Below are positions 12,801 to 27,800 of a stretch of 64,000 nt of DNA, in pieces. Under the pieces are notes generated by a model, which had not been told where the DNA came from, made no database searches, and saw only the letters and a list, made by a program, of their open reading frames with translations. The stretch is from assembly GCF_037975245.1 (NCBI RefSeq), contig NC_092572.1, positions 6,031,501-6,095,500 of the forward strand. The letters run 5' to 3'. The position numbers and the translations under genes are program-made. The stretch is from Apostichopus japonicus (lineage: Eukaryota > Echinodermata > Holothuroidea > Aspidochirotida > Stichopodidae). Within the stretch, counting starts at the first letter, position 1; each line of letters begins with the position of its first letter.

Positions 12801-15800
12801 TTTTTTTTCCTATTCCGGAGCTAAGTATTCACCCATATTTTGGTAATTGTAACTTTTGTTTAAGTAATCATCAAAAATAGTGCCGGCGGAAAGTAATGCT
12901 GTTTGTGCTGGACGGAATTCAGGCGTGAGCACATCCCTGCTACATTGTATAATTAACAGACCATGCGGTCTGGTCCTAACTTGCAACACAAAACTCTATA
13001 GGGAAACATGAGACTTTCAATGGCCTCAGATGACATGTCGACAATGCATAAGAGCCTTGTCAACAGACAAAGCATGTTGAATGTTGTGAAAGATGGCGCT
13101 GTTGTTTACATCAAGTGAAAAGAACATAACTTTAGAATTGTTCAAGCAATGTTTTGTACTCCAATTGAGCTTTATATGAACTTTCCAGAGATTTAATATT
13201 TGGTAATTATCTTGACAACCGGATTATCCATAGAACCATTAGTAGCATTCATTTCATTGTTTCAATGATAAGACTAAATTCTCCTATCATCGTTCAGGTA
13301 CAATGTAATATGAAGTACTCAATAGCTACTCAATGAGGGCTCTTCCAGCCAAACCTCAATGATCCTAACTAAATGAAGTACAGTATGTGTGCATACAAGA
13401 TACATGCCTGTGTTTGAATTACCTCACCTGTTACACAACTTACAATAAACACACAAACCATGTGGATCTCAAATGATGTCATAAATATGAAACAGCTGTT
13501 TGTTGAAGACTAACCTGGCATGTACACGACTGACATATATCGTAAAGATCTGTCCATTCTGAGTCAGTCTGGTGGAATATACTCCAACGGTCGTAGCATC
13601 CATCCTCTACACACCTGGGACAACACTCACTAGGATCCTGTATCTGTTGCTGGCGGGTGCAATTTAGAGGCTCACAGGTAATCCTTAGGCACTCAACAGC
13701 GCCCTCCTGTCAAGCAGAAAGTTACCAAAATCGAGTCATAAAGCAGAGATGCCAACCTCTTGACACAAAAAAACAGACTGAATATACTTAAAAATCAGAT
13801 TTTGGAGAGAAAAATCAGATTTACATGACAACTCGACACTACCACTGGCCCCAGGCCAGTAAAATGTCGGAAAAATGTTTCACTGGTAAGAACGGGCAAG
13901 TTGTTTGCTTTTTCATTAACAATTAATGAGAAAATTGTAAAGCTGCCGATTCCGCGTATTTCCCGCCCATGTAGGCTCGTTGTTCAACGTGCTTGTCGGG
14001 GTTTGGGGGGTTACTTGTACATGTTTCTATGGGATTCCGCTTCATTAAAAAAAATTTTTTTTTTGAAAGATGAAAAATCGTATTTTCAAGAGGCAATATC
14101 GTATTATCGTATTTCACTTGTTTTATAGTACTAAATACGATTAAATCGTACCGGTTGGCATCTCTGATAAAGGAATGTTGGTTAATATCTGTGTTCATTG
14201 TTCTCATGTTAGAATGAAACACAAAGTGTGCATTTAGGAATAACATTGTATAAAGTTCAGTTTGTCATTTTCTTCCTCTTCTAAAGGTTGAATAGAGTAT
14301 ATTGCCACGCATAAATGTTGTTGGGTAGTAGCAGAAAACTCAACCTTAAAATTGAGATGAAAAAGTGAAGAGAGCAAAGCACTTTTTGGACTAGAAAAGT
14401 AGATTAGACCCCCGTGACCTCTGGATTACCATACAGCTACTGTTCCAGCCGTCCTAGGTTTATCATGATGATGATCATGATGATGATTGTAACTGCAATG
14501 AGGTTGATAGAGAATTGTAGAACACATCAAACAAATATTAAAATCCATACTGCAGCTACTTTATCCTCACCAGACAAGTACAGAGCTTACAGGAATCCAG
14601 TAAAGTAAAGCTGTCACCATTTTCATATTCCACACCTTGGAAAACACAGTTATCTGAGAGAAAGAAATAACATTACTGAGAACATTAAGCAATATTAATG
14701 AGAAAGAAATAAAAAATATATAATATACCCATTATGTTAGGAAAATGTGTATAATATGCCACTCAATGAGGGGTAAAGTCCAGCACAAATACATTTAAAG
14801 AACTGATTTTGAAAAACATCTGATAGTTCGTTCCTATAACAATATAAGTCATTAAACTTGGCACTATCAAGTTAAATTAACTTAACCAATATTTGGGGCA
14901 AACAAAAAACATATAATATACCATTATGTTAAGAAAATGTGTATAATATGCCACTCAATGAGAGGCAAAGACCAGCACAAATACATTTACAGAACTGATT
15001 TTGAAAAAACAACTGATTCCTATCACAATATTGGTCATTAAACTTGGCACATTCAAGTTTAATAGTGGAGTAACTAGTCCAATTCTGAGGCTTTCCTTTA
15101 ATATGTGTTTAATAGTACTTATGGCAAGAAGTCTGGGCAAATAATGAAAAGCATCAAGTTTGAACCAAATTCCAGAATTATAGTTAGCTCATTAAGACTT
15201 TAATTAGTGCAAAACATCCAGAAGCCAGGGTTTCTTCTTGTGCAACACTCGCTCAGTAGAAAGGAAAACTTGTCTGCCAAATTCAAATGGCTGTTTTTTA
15301 ATATTAGAATATATCGTAATGAATAATAAATCATACAAGATGACAAAAATAAACTGGATGTATTTAAAAATATGAACATGATATGTTTTATCTATTGTAG
15401 TGCATTCTGGGCAAACTGCTCTCAATACTTGTTTTCAATGCCAATATATGGTGAGCTGGAGCATTCTTTCTTAACTTTCTTACTGTTTTTACAAGAAAAG
15501 TAAAACATTTGCAAGAAACAGAGAGAAGTCGAACACCCAGCAAGACACAAGGAGGATTAATCCAGAGAGCTGTTGCAATTAATTCACTCAGGAGAGTTGA
15601 AAATCATAGTTTGAATGCAGCAAGAACTATGACCAGGTCAGTCTTTAGATATAATCATAAGTCCTACCTTCACATGTCAGACAACATGCTTTCTGTGTTG
15701 GTTTCTCACAGGTTACTTCTGGGCATGTTATCTCAGAACAAATAATGTCACCATCCTGGGAAAACAATCGTATATCAAATAACTGTTTCAAGCAGCAAAA

Positions 15801-18800
15801 TATCCTACCTGGTAATTTTACCATAACTAGTTTGCATCATGTAAAATATAAGTTTCAGGTTGACAATATAGTTGAATGTGGAATGCATACCTATGAATAC
15901 TAGTGGTTGCTAGTAGTGTTAATGGCAGGGATCTTGGCGAATTTGTCGGGGGAGGGGGGATACCCCTAGTGGGGTTCCCAGGGGTTGGGGTGCAGGGGGG
16001 TTGAAGGCAATCTTGGAAAATTAAAAAATTTAGCGCTCATTTTAGTGATATGAAAGATATGAAAACGTACATAACTTTATAAAACAAAGTGATACAAATG
16101 CTGCCACTCACCTGGGTAAATGTTATCTCTATTTGGATAAACTGCCATTATGTTTGTTTGTAATAGCACATTCCTCCCCCCCCCCCTCCTTCCTCCCTCT
16201 CCAACCCAACCAAAGACTCCCAGGTGTCATTCCCTTGCGCATCACAACTTAAGACTCCCCTCCCAGGTGTCATTCCCTTTACCCATCACAACTTAAGACT
16301 CCCCTCATAGGAGTCATTCCCTTCCTCCGCCCCCAACCAAAGACTTCCCTCTCAGATGTAATTCTTCTGTTCTCACTCCTTACAGCATATTAATAGTAAT
16401 ACTTACGTTACATTCACACACCGAACAGTTATCTGCCAGAGGCTTGAACATTCTGTTATTGTGGATGAGGGTACCTTCGTACAAACAGTCTGCAAAAGAA
16501 AGGAACATTTGATAATTAATCTTCTAAATAGCAGTATATAATTGGTCTATCAATAAAAATTTTCATTAATGTTTCAGTACACAACATGACATCAATTTGA
16601 AGCTAGTACGGCACTCACCACTACATTCACGACAGCATTGGCCATGCCGGGGCGCAGGATGGGAGCATCTGGGGAGACAAACCTCAGAGTAACAAGTCAC
16701 TAAACTGTCATTACATGAACAGTGCAGGCAGGGGTCATGAAGGGCGGTCCAGTTGGCACCATGGTGGTAAACAATACGGGAATGCTCACAGTTTCTATCT
16801 GTTGAGAGAAGAAAAGATGAAAATTATCATTCATATCTTTCTCTGGTGACAAAAGAAACAAAGAAAAAACAATGGCAAGTAAAAATACCAATAAGTTTTA
16901 GTGTAAGGCATGGCAGGTATCTGGCTATGTTAATGTGCATTGAACTGCAAGGCAGATATCGATCAATTGAATAATCGATTGATTAATTGCTTTCTATTTT
17001 ATTATATCCCTAAAAGAGTAAATAAATGTTTCCTTTAAAATATGAGTTCAGCAAAAGTAAGAGTTATACAAAAGTAAATGAAGCCTAAAACGTCTAAACG
17101 ATAAAGAATTATTTAATTTGCCACAAGAAAAATAAAAAAATAAATGTCAAAAACCTAAATGGAATTATGATATTCATACTTTGCCAGAAAAAGAATGATT
17201 TGTGTGTCCATTTTTACCATCCCTTCACTCTCCATACATTTAAGATCTTAGGAGGTATTATCGTCTGCTCACTGTATACTTACCAACCGTACACTGAACA
17301 TCATGGCAAACAGTGACTCCCTCCATACACGTACACTCAACACAGCCGTTATCAGTTTCCCATGTAGAACCAGTCTTGTAAAATATGCCTTCATAAAGGC
17401 AAGCTGTATCAAGATCAAAATGTTGACATGAAATCTTCTTTAAGATGAAATCATAATATAGAGACTCAGAAAATAAATGTGAACTTCAAATAAATGAAAA
17501 AGTTACTAGACTGTCAATGTGACAGTGTTGCCCAAAAAGATTTATACATTTTGTCTTTCTTTTTTTTTTCTCATCTTTATTTAGAGCAACTTTTCATAAA
17601 TCCAAAATGTAAGTTAACTATTGCAAGTTGAGCATATGAAATTAAATATGAAATGCCAATTGAAAGCCTAACAGTACTTGGATAAGAAATAGGAAAAAAA
17701 TAGGCCAAGTTTCAGGATGTTAAGCTGCACACTATTACTTTTTTGGTAGTACACAAAGTAAGACTTGACTTGGTTTGCCAAGAACGTGCAATGAATGAAA
17801 ATCATAAATTTACATTTTAAGCAACACACACTGCAGTGTTCTATAAATTGTTGCAAATTTAATACTTTTAGTATGATATTTTACCTGCAGGTCCCAAACA
17901 TGTACGTCTGTCTTCATTCAAGAAGTGACCTGGGTAACAGTCACATGAATATGATCCTGGTACATTAATACATTCCTGTTCACATTCATGTTCACCCTCG
18001 CATTCATTAATATCTGAAGAGAAAAGAGCAAGTGGAAAAGAAAAAAAAAACACAGAATTATTGCACAACTTTTAATTTTAAGTAGAAGATCATGCAGACT
18101 TTTTCAATGAGCTTGCAAATATGATGCTATAAATATAAAAAATAATGTTGACAATTTTACTAACGTATGAATATATTCTATATTTTCAATGCCATAATTA
18201 AACAAGAAAATATGAAATATTGGGATAGTTAAAAAACCAAATTCCAAATCCCACCTGATTCACTCCAGTTAATTTTCTAATCATTTCTATTATGCATATA
18301 ATATCCAGTGAAATACATGTTAAGTCAAACGGGAACAAACACCAAACTCAGACATAAGGAATACTAAAAGTATACCATTGCGCTGTTTCTCATTATTTTT
18401 GAGAGCTCAATTAGAAGCCTCCTGTTCTATGCAGTGAATCTGGCTCAAATTACAGAATCCATGACATGAACTTGGATATTCTTTCGACCTGTTACTTGCA
18501 CTAACCTCTGACAGAATAAGATTAAAACTAGAAAGTATTTGTAAATCCTTAGTCTCTCAGCTCAATATCTGTAATGTTCGAGGAAACATCTGCTTACAGC
18601 TTTAGAGTAAGTTAGAGAGGAAGGTGATGGAGATGACAGGGTGTGGGGAAGTGAGGGGGGTGGGGTGGGGGGATTATTTACTCTCAGAACATTTGTACAG
18701 ACAGTTTATGTTCATTTCGGAAGCAGAGGTTTATAGTGATAACCTAAACTTACCCACACATTCGTTGTTTTCATCAAACTCAAACCCAGGTTCGCAATTA

Positions 18801-21800
18801 CATCTGTAACCACCATAGGTATCTTCACATCCGTACTTACAGAGGTTCATATTGATCTGGCATTCATTGATATCTGCAAAAGAGAAAACATCTCATTCAT
18901 TAGTCTTCAGCTCTTCAATTAATGTATTCTGATGTTTGAAAACTTGTTTACGAGCATATGATTATTCATTGTCTTTGTAAACATTAAACAGAAACATAAC
19001 GATGGATACAATAATGTTTTTACCTTCCAGCAATTATTGAAATTTTAAGTAATATATTTGACTGAAGATCTTCCTTCCAAGAAACTTTATTTAGAGTTAC
19101 AGATTAAAGATATCCTTCTGTGATTAAGATGAAAGGGACCATAACAGAACACAAGAAATGTGGCAAAGTCAACTGTTGACTGAGGCTAGGTTTTTACCTT
19201 TGAGTGGTACTCAGACTTGAAGTCTGAACTCAAACTCATAATCTAGCATACTTGCTGTACTTATACTACTCATTTCCTGGAGACACACACTGCCTGTGAT
19301 GCTATGCAATCAATAGTGTGGACTATATACTAAGAGCAAGCTAGTACTCTTGTGCTCATTACCAACAGGATTTCTCCTTGTGCCCATACTGTTGTACTAA
19401 TACTACTCATATCCTGGAGACACACACTACCTGTGATATTATGCAACTAACAGTGTGGACTATATACAAAGAGCAATATAGTACTCTTGTACTCATAACC
19501 AACAGGATTTCTCCATGTACTCAAACTGTTGTAACGAAAATGCAGTACTCACTTTGCGTACAGTTTGGACCCGTCAATCCCACAGAACAGACACAAATAC
19601 CTCTGTCACATCTGAAGCGGTCCTTGCACGCTGGATCACACTGGACCTCTGTGGAGGAACAAAATTGTGTATCTTTAATTTCATCCCATTTATTAAAGGA
19701 ATTTTTTAAGAACATTTGCGAGTCATGGAGGAATCACCAGAGTGGGCTTATAAGATACCTTCTATGCTGCCTACCTCATATCCAGCTATGATGGTGCTAT
19801 TCCCTCTCTTTAGACATTGACAAGACAAGAATAGTTAAACAATAAGCTAGTTGTAGCTTGAGATATATAACACATTTGGTGTATATATGAAATAACACTT
19901 TCCATGAACAATATGTAATTTTTACCTGATTCACATAACATTCCAGTGTAGCCCGAGATGCATATGCAGGCCCCCTGGACACATATCCCGCCATTCATAC
20001 ACTCTAGTAAACATTCGTCCGTATCTGCAGGCAGAATGCAAAAAAAGAAATAGATCGTTAGCTATGTTATTAGAGCAGGGTTATTCCCTGGTATTCATTT
20101 TGTGTGAGGTGGCGGCCTCTCTGTGTTTTTCCAACCGCCTCGCATATATATTACCGACATCACGGCCTCAATGTCTTAGAGAAGAAGAAACAATGCAATG
20201 ATTGCAATCCCAACTTTTGTAACCCATGTGATCATCTGACATTGAAAATTTGGCTGAGAACACTAAATTAAAAGCAACAAATAAATGTTCTTCTGCCTAT
20301 TTAGAATAAAATTGATCTAATTTATTGTTAGGATGATCACGATTGACATTAGGATGTTAACAACATTTTCCAGCTGACCATGCTCTCAGACCCCCCCCCC
20401 CACCCCATGGCTGCTTATGCCCTCTTGTGTCACAACCCAGTCACCCCCTCTCACACGAGAAATCCCACGGTAGGCCCTGAGTACCACTGAAACACAAGGA
20501 AACTGGCAGATTTATTTCAGTCAACATCAGTAAGATCTTTTGAATATTAAGAAAGGTTCTGTGTTGTCTGCTGAGCCTCTTACATATTGCATCTTGAATC
20601 CTTTTTCAAACAAATATTAATTTCAAATTACCAGAGAATAGAAAAACTTACCATTACGTGGAATCTGGCAGTATTCCCCGGTTACATTTTGGGGACAGAG
20701 ACATAGTCCATTTTGACAATGTCCACCGTTCATACATGGATTTTTGCAATTGATGGCTGGAGGGAGACATTATATGTGAGATGAAAATTGTATAAAATTA
20801 GATGTTTGCAGATTACTCCTTTTGACTATGTATAATCACATCTACTTAATTGTTAACTTTATATCAGGAAATGTCAATCTTTACTCTGGAAGCTAAAAGA
20901 CAACAATTTCAATAGGTTTTAACAAAATTTAACTTCTATCATGCACTTTGGTGTTTGTCAACTTCCAAGAATCATCACCTGAGATATTAAAGAAAGAAAA
21001 TCATTCTGAGATGCTATAAAATACAGTATGATAAGAGACTGAGTGTTGTATGATAAGAGACTATGTATTCTATGACAAGAGACTATGTATTGTACGATCA
21101 GAGACTAGGTAGTATATGATAAGAGACTATGTATTGTATGATAAGAGACTGTGTATTCTATGACAAGAGGCTAAGTATTGTATAATAAGAGTCTATGTAT
21201 TGAATGATAAGAGACTATGTATTGTATGATAAGAGACTATGTATTGTACGATCAGAGACTAGGTAGTATATGATAAGAGACTATGTATTCTATGACAAGA
21301 GGCTAAGTATTGTATAATTAGAGTCTATGTATTGAATGATAAGAGACTATGTATTGTATGATAAGAGACTATGTATTGTATGATAAGAGTCTATGTATTG
21401 TATGATAAAATACTATGTATTGTATGATAAGAGACTATGTATTCTATGACAAGAGGCTAAGTATTGTATAATTAGAGTCTATGTATTGAATGATAAGAGA
21501 CTATGTATTGTATGATAAGAGACTATGTATTGTATGATCAGACTAGGTATTGTATGATAAGAGACTATGCATTCTATGACAAGAGACTATGTATTGTATA
21601 AGAGACTATGTATGGTATGATAAGAGGCTACATTGTATGCTAATAGACCAGACTAAGAATAGTTTTTCTTACGTTGTGGATAGACTGTTACATTCCTTAT
21701 CCATATGCCTAGTGTACAGGCGTAGGTTCCCGCATCACTGTTGTCAAAGTTTGCGATGGTCAGTTGTACAGCTCTATCAGGCAAGTGTTCAATGTATGTA

Positions 21801-24800
21801 TCAACATTATCAGCTGAAATGAGATAAAAAATATTACAGAAGCTTCATGGATGAAATAGAAACAACATTTTCAACTTTAACCACTTTTTCTTCTTCTTTG
21901 AAACCACATGTAGTACATATTTCTAACCCCAATTTTTTTTTTTTTTTTTATGAAGAAAAAAGAAAAGAAAAAAAAGGGCTGTTAACAAACTGCATATCTA
22001 CTGCAACAAGCTAGTGTAGGTAAATCGAACTATAAATACTTAATAAATAAGTAATAAATCATTATGTTGCAGGACCTGATGTTTGGATAATAACATATCT
22101 TCTTCAGGGTTAACATTATCTTTGTTATCAAAAAAAAAAATAGATGTAAGAAGCACTGTCACTATATGAGCCAAAAGGGTTGTACAACTAGAGAGTATTA
22201 TAAAGAACTAATCTGATACATGGTATAAGCATAAAGAATGTAAACATGAGTCTTGTATCAAATTCATAACATGTAAAGAACATGGCAACGACACTGACTT
22301 GATAATTATACCGTAGTGGAAACGCTTCTAGAGTGGTTATTGAATTACAGGGATCTCTGTTTTAACTTTTGAGTGTCCAACCTTCTAATAATAGTTAATT
22401 CACACCAAACAATAAACTTGCAATTGACATGTTGTTAATAATCAGACTGAGAGTAAAATTTAATAAATGAAATTGATCATTTTTTTTTTTACCTTCTTGT
22501 ATCGATGGTATCATGTTGCCTTCTTGATCCAGCCATTTGACAGATTGTTCAGCTTCCAATTGCAGCTCTTCATTCAATTTACAGGTAGCTTGGACTTCAT
22601 CACCAATATTGACGATAATGTGGGTGGTGTCTGGGAAAACGACTAGGATAGGTGCTGAGAAAAGAACAGACAATAAAAGTTGTATAAAGTTCAGAGGAGA
22701 TTTGGGCTAGGACATGCTGAAAACCTTGCTACAACTGATAATGTGGGTGGTGTCTGGGAAAATGACTAGTATGGGTGCTAAAAAAAGATCAGACCACGAC
22801 AGTTGTATAAAGTACAGAGGAGATATGGGCTAGGACATGATGTAAACCTTGCTAGAACTGATCAAGTATCTAAGGACACTGATATTGAAATGGTTTACAA
22901 TACAGCCCATTCCAGAAATAAATCTGATAAAGTATGAAATTCCTGGATCACTAGTAAGCAAGAAATAATTTACGGTCCAAATTTTGTGTAGCAGTTTTGA
23001 AGTCGCTAAACATTGTTGATTATAAAATACTATGGTTTCCCTGTGTGCAAGAACCTACTATACATTTTTTGCACTGGAAGAGCAGTTTGTCCATTTTGCA
23101 TAGAATTCTGTGCTGTGATACCGAATAAAGTATTCCCTGTTAATTATTTGATGTGTTTTTGCTACTGTTTCTTCTAAATAGTAAAACTTGTATTTCTGAC
23201 AATAACGATAAATAGTTAAAGAGAGAAAAATAAAATGTAAACTAACTGATTATCTACTGCAAAAAGAGCCTGTGCAGATAAATGCATGAAAGGCATGACA
23301 ATTTGATTTTCCTCGCAGAGAAAATCAAATCAATATAGCTGACAAAGGGTTAATGGGCAGATTGCACAGACAAATCAACTGTAAGGTTGAACAGTGAAGT
23401 ATTATATTGTGACTCATTCAGCCAAACATCTGTGTACTTACAAAGTTTGAAATTGAATGTCTTCTAATGTTCAAAAGTTGGGGATAAATAATTTTATTTA
23501 CTGCAAAGCAACTTTATAGAGTGTGATTCAGAGAACCACATAAAACAAAACTAGGATTCCTACAAATAGAACATATTTTTGTCTCAAATTGAAACAGAAG
23601 TAGAATACAGTTTTGATATGAATTTTGATCCTTTTTATTTGTGATTCACAAGCTTGAAAGGATCATATCCCAGACAAGGAATAACATCATTCATCTTTTA
23701 CTTTTGCTGGTTAAGTATTTTGAACCCACTGTCTCCAATGTGTAAGGTATACGAAAAAAGGATTTATCTAAAAGAACTTACTCTCAATCTCACAGTGTTC
23801 ACCACGGAAGCCAAATGGACATCTACATTTTCCTCTGAAACAGAGCCCTCTATTTAGGCAATTACCGAAACATGCATCAACTGTATGAGAAAACGAAAGA
23901 ATGGACATAGATTACCCTCTGAAACAGAGCCCTCCATTTAAGTATGTACTCAAACATGCATCTACTCTATAGCAAACAAAACAAGGATGGAATTATAGTA
24001 AGGAAAATGGCAACTGGACTTAATAGTAATAATAATAATCATAATAATCAGCAGTTATTTTTACGACGCTTAAGCGACCACAAATGTGGGAGAAACCCGC
24101 AAGGGCTTATGGATTTACAACTTACACGTCGGGTGGCTTCCAATTCAACATTTTAACTCAAATTTGGAATCTTTTCAATTTAGAAAGTCATTTCAGATGG
24201 GAAAACCGTAGGTTGCTCTTGGATGAAAAACCCACCTTACTATGACCCGGCCGGGAATCGAACCCCGAACCTCCCAATTGCTAAGCCTCATTGCTTCAAA
24301 TGACTTGATAGATTGTTGCGAATGGAATGGCAGGAATAAGGTGACAAACAAAGTTGGGTATGTACTGATGTCCTATAGCCTAATATGTATGTTAGGTATT
24401 TATCAAAACAATGTAATTGATAACAGAAATCTAAATTTTACAAAAACTTACTACTGCCTCTCACAATCCTACTGTATTTGTGATTTAAACTCTCTTCCAC
24501 CCATTGTCAGCAATCCATTCCTTACCCCCACATCCATGCCCCACATCCATGCCCCACATTCCTCCCCCACGCAAGCATGTGACGATATGTCCAACACTCA
24601 ATTCACTATAAAACCACTGGCAAATTAAAGTTACTTAATACCATCTCTAGTGACAAAATAAACGAAAAACCATAAAGTATACTAATTTTGCACTTACTTA
24701 TTTCCTCGCAGAAATCTCCATGGTAACCCGCAGCACATTCACAGGCTCCTTCAACACAAATGCCACCATTTTGGCATTCTTCAGCACATAGCTCATCTGA

Positions 24801-27800
24801 AAGCAAACAAGAGTAATTAAACAACAACAACAATGATGTTATGATGTTCATGTGGCCTGATGATGACATCATAATGTACATGTGGCCTGATGACATGATG
24901 ATGTTCATGAGGCCTGATGATGACATCATAATGTTCATGTGGCCTAATGTTGACATCATAACGTTAATGTGGTCTGATGATGACATCATAATGTTCATGT
25001 GGCCTGATGATGACATCATACTGTTCATCGGCCTGATGATGACATCATAATGTTCATGTTGCCCGATGATAATGTTCATGTAATGGTTATGAAGATGAAA
25101 CTATGAAGTACTTATCAGATACTGGAACAACATGATTCATCATATCTAAATTTCCTATGCAAAAGAGCAAGAATTTGAGGATAATTGACTCAGACAATTG
25201 TGTACATTGGTTATGGTTTTATTAGCCTCTCCCTACACAGACGATCACATAGCACGACGAGATCACGCTCTGTTATACTTATCTCATCTTATTGTCTTCT
25301 CATGAACCATCAATAATTTATCCAGGAAATGTTTCCAGGTTGTACTACACCTGGTACTGTTTTGGTATCAGGTGATAAGATGTCTCAACAGTGTGCTATT
25401 ATAATGTGAGCATATCTTTGCCATGCTCAATTCACCTTGGCCTGGAGGAGTCCATAACATCTCACTTGTAGGCTCCATTTTAATTTCTGTCCTTTTCTGA
25501 CAAAACGGCTATCAAACAGTTTGCACAACTGCTACATATAATGGGAAAACTGTATAGAATTAAAACTGAAACTGACCTATGGGCTGGCATGCCACACCAC
25601 CGAATCCAGGAGGACAGACACAACGGCCACGCCTGCAGACACCGCCATTCAAACAAGGCTGCGAGCATTCATCAGCTGTAGAAAAAGATGTGAGGTTAAT
25701 TAGTTTAAATGGAAGTAAATTACCTGTGTTCACATGTGAATGCTTAAACAATCAGACAAGTGTTCTGGTAGAGTGGAGGGGGGTGGGCGGGGGGGGGTTT
25801 CTTCACACATCAACAGGGGTGTGTTCAAGGGGGGATTGCGAACAGTCATAACTCTTCCAAAATAAATTGACATATCAGTGACCTAAACAGACTTCTTTGC
25901 AATTGATAGGAGTTTAGTATTTATGGAATTATGAATAAAAAAGTTAACAAAATATATGAAATATAAACACCGAATGTTTAAATCTTATCTCTGATTCTTT
26001 GACTGATCTCTTTGATCTGTTATTTCATAAAGTTAACTTACCATCGACTGTCATAAAGACACTTCCCTGAAGAGGATCTGCCAGGCAGATATATTCACCG
26101 CTGTCCTCTCCCTGTAGCTTGTAAATGTGGAGTACTGTCGTCTGTGAGTTTATAACTTCCGTTCTGAATCTGTCATCGCTGAAGCTAGTGAGAATTTCTT
26201 GTCCGTCCGGGGCTAACCACGTAGGTGAGTCTGCCAGGCTAGTGTCATTGATGGTACACATGTACGAAACATTCCTCCCGATGACGGGAGGATCGGTCGA
26301 CAGTGGCATGATGGAAATGACAACCGGAGTTTGATGCTGGCAAGCTTTGCCATAGAAACCTGGATGGCAGTAACATGTACCATCGATGCAGACGCCTCTC
26401 TCACCGCAGTCGGGATCACAACCTAGAGGGGAGGGGGGGTGGGGAGATGGTGTAGAAGAGGTAAATGATGTAAAACCTTGACCAGGTGATCTCCATCATT
26501 GAATAGTTGCAATTAGAGGAATCAGAATATCGGTGGGGCTATTGGGATGTTAGTGAGGGTACAGGTAAACATAAGCTTGGAATCTTGTTTCCTGATTACA
26601 CCTATTGAAAGATGGGTTGCTGTGGTGGGAGGGGGTCCTGGAGATTAGAAGTAAGGATTATGTGCTGAGGGGTCTAAACGTAAAGACTGGAATATGGTAG
26701 GGGATCATCAGTGGGGGGAGGGAGGTTGGTAGTAGGGTACTAAATGAGGGTGATGAGGGGAATAGGGTGCTCGTGAAGCCATATGCTTGGTATCTTAGTT
26801 GCCAGATGGTACCTACGGCAGTTGGACAGTAAGTTAGAGGGGGCAGAGAGGGCTGGAGAATAGAAGCATAGTCAATATGTTGACTAGATGTGGATGTGGT
26901 TGTAAAGTAGGAGGTGGTGAAGATGGATTTATAATGTGCTAAGTAATTTGATGTATTTTTCCACAACATCCAGCTGGCTACATATTTAGGCATTACTTTC
27001 ATTACATATATACATATTACTTTTATTTAGGGACAATAAATACGTATGGAAGAAAGACCAATTTTGTCATTTGTGGTCAAAAATATAATTATATGAAAAT
27101 TTCCCTTGGCTATTTAATGGTTTCAAGATGCACAACATTAAGGAAGACAGATATGGTATGGAAAATATTAGCAATTATTATGTAAAATGCTATAAACTTG
27201 AATATGCCAAAACTTACAATCTTTAGCAGGAAGTAAAATGTGTAGCATGAAGGATTGGTGATTATCATACCTTCAAATTCACAGAAAGCACCGGTAAATC
27301 CAGGCAAACAGACACAGATGCCTTCATCACATATTCCTCCATTGACGCAGTCAGGGTTACAGAGTAACGCTGTAACGGAAATCAAAATAAAGGAACCCTT
27401 CTGCTAGATTCTGAATGCATCAGATGACATGGATTATAATCCTTTGCTCAATTCACTGTCACTGCTGTAATAAAACTTTTAAAGAGTGCAAGCACCATTG
27501 TTCTATATGATGTGATTTATTTCTGATCTAGTTAAGTGTTTCTCTGTTGTCCATATATTATCATCACTTTTATATTTTAATTTGGGTTGGGACATTCAGT
27601 ACTCCATTATATCTGTGAACTGAGTGTATGACCCCAATGGTGTAATAAATATTACATCTTACGACATTGAATCTATACTGTGAACTTTTATTAAACACTC
27701 ATATGATAACATTAAAGTCACATATATGTCTGAATGTCAACAGGTCCCTCACTGTGGCACCTGTTATGCACTGACTCAAAGTTATATGCCAGGTTCCAGT

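Noticed and set aside
12640-12950. Clear hAT target-site duplication at the 12.65-kb element
   Set aside because: Flanking 8-mers match poorly, so I kept the element only as a low-confidence call.
24606-25079. 157-codon minus-strand frame with repeated MNIMMSSSG
   Set aside because: Only the EGF part (24698-24796) is coding; the repetitive part is the 30-bp minisatellite in the intron.
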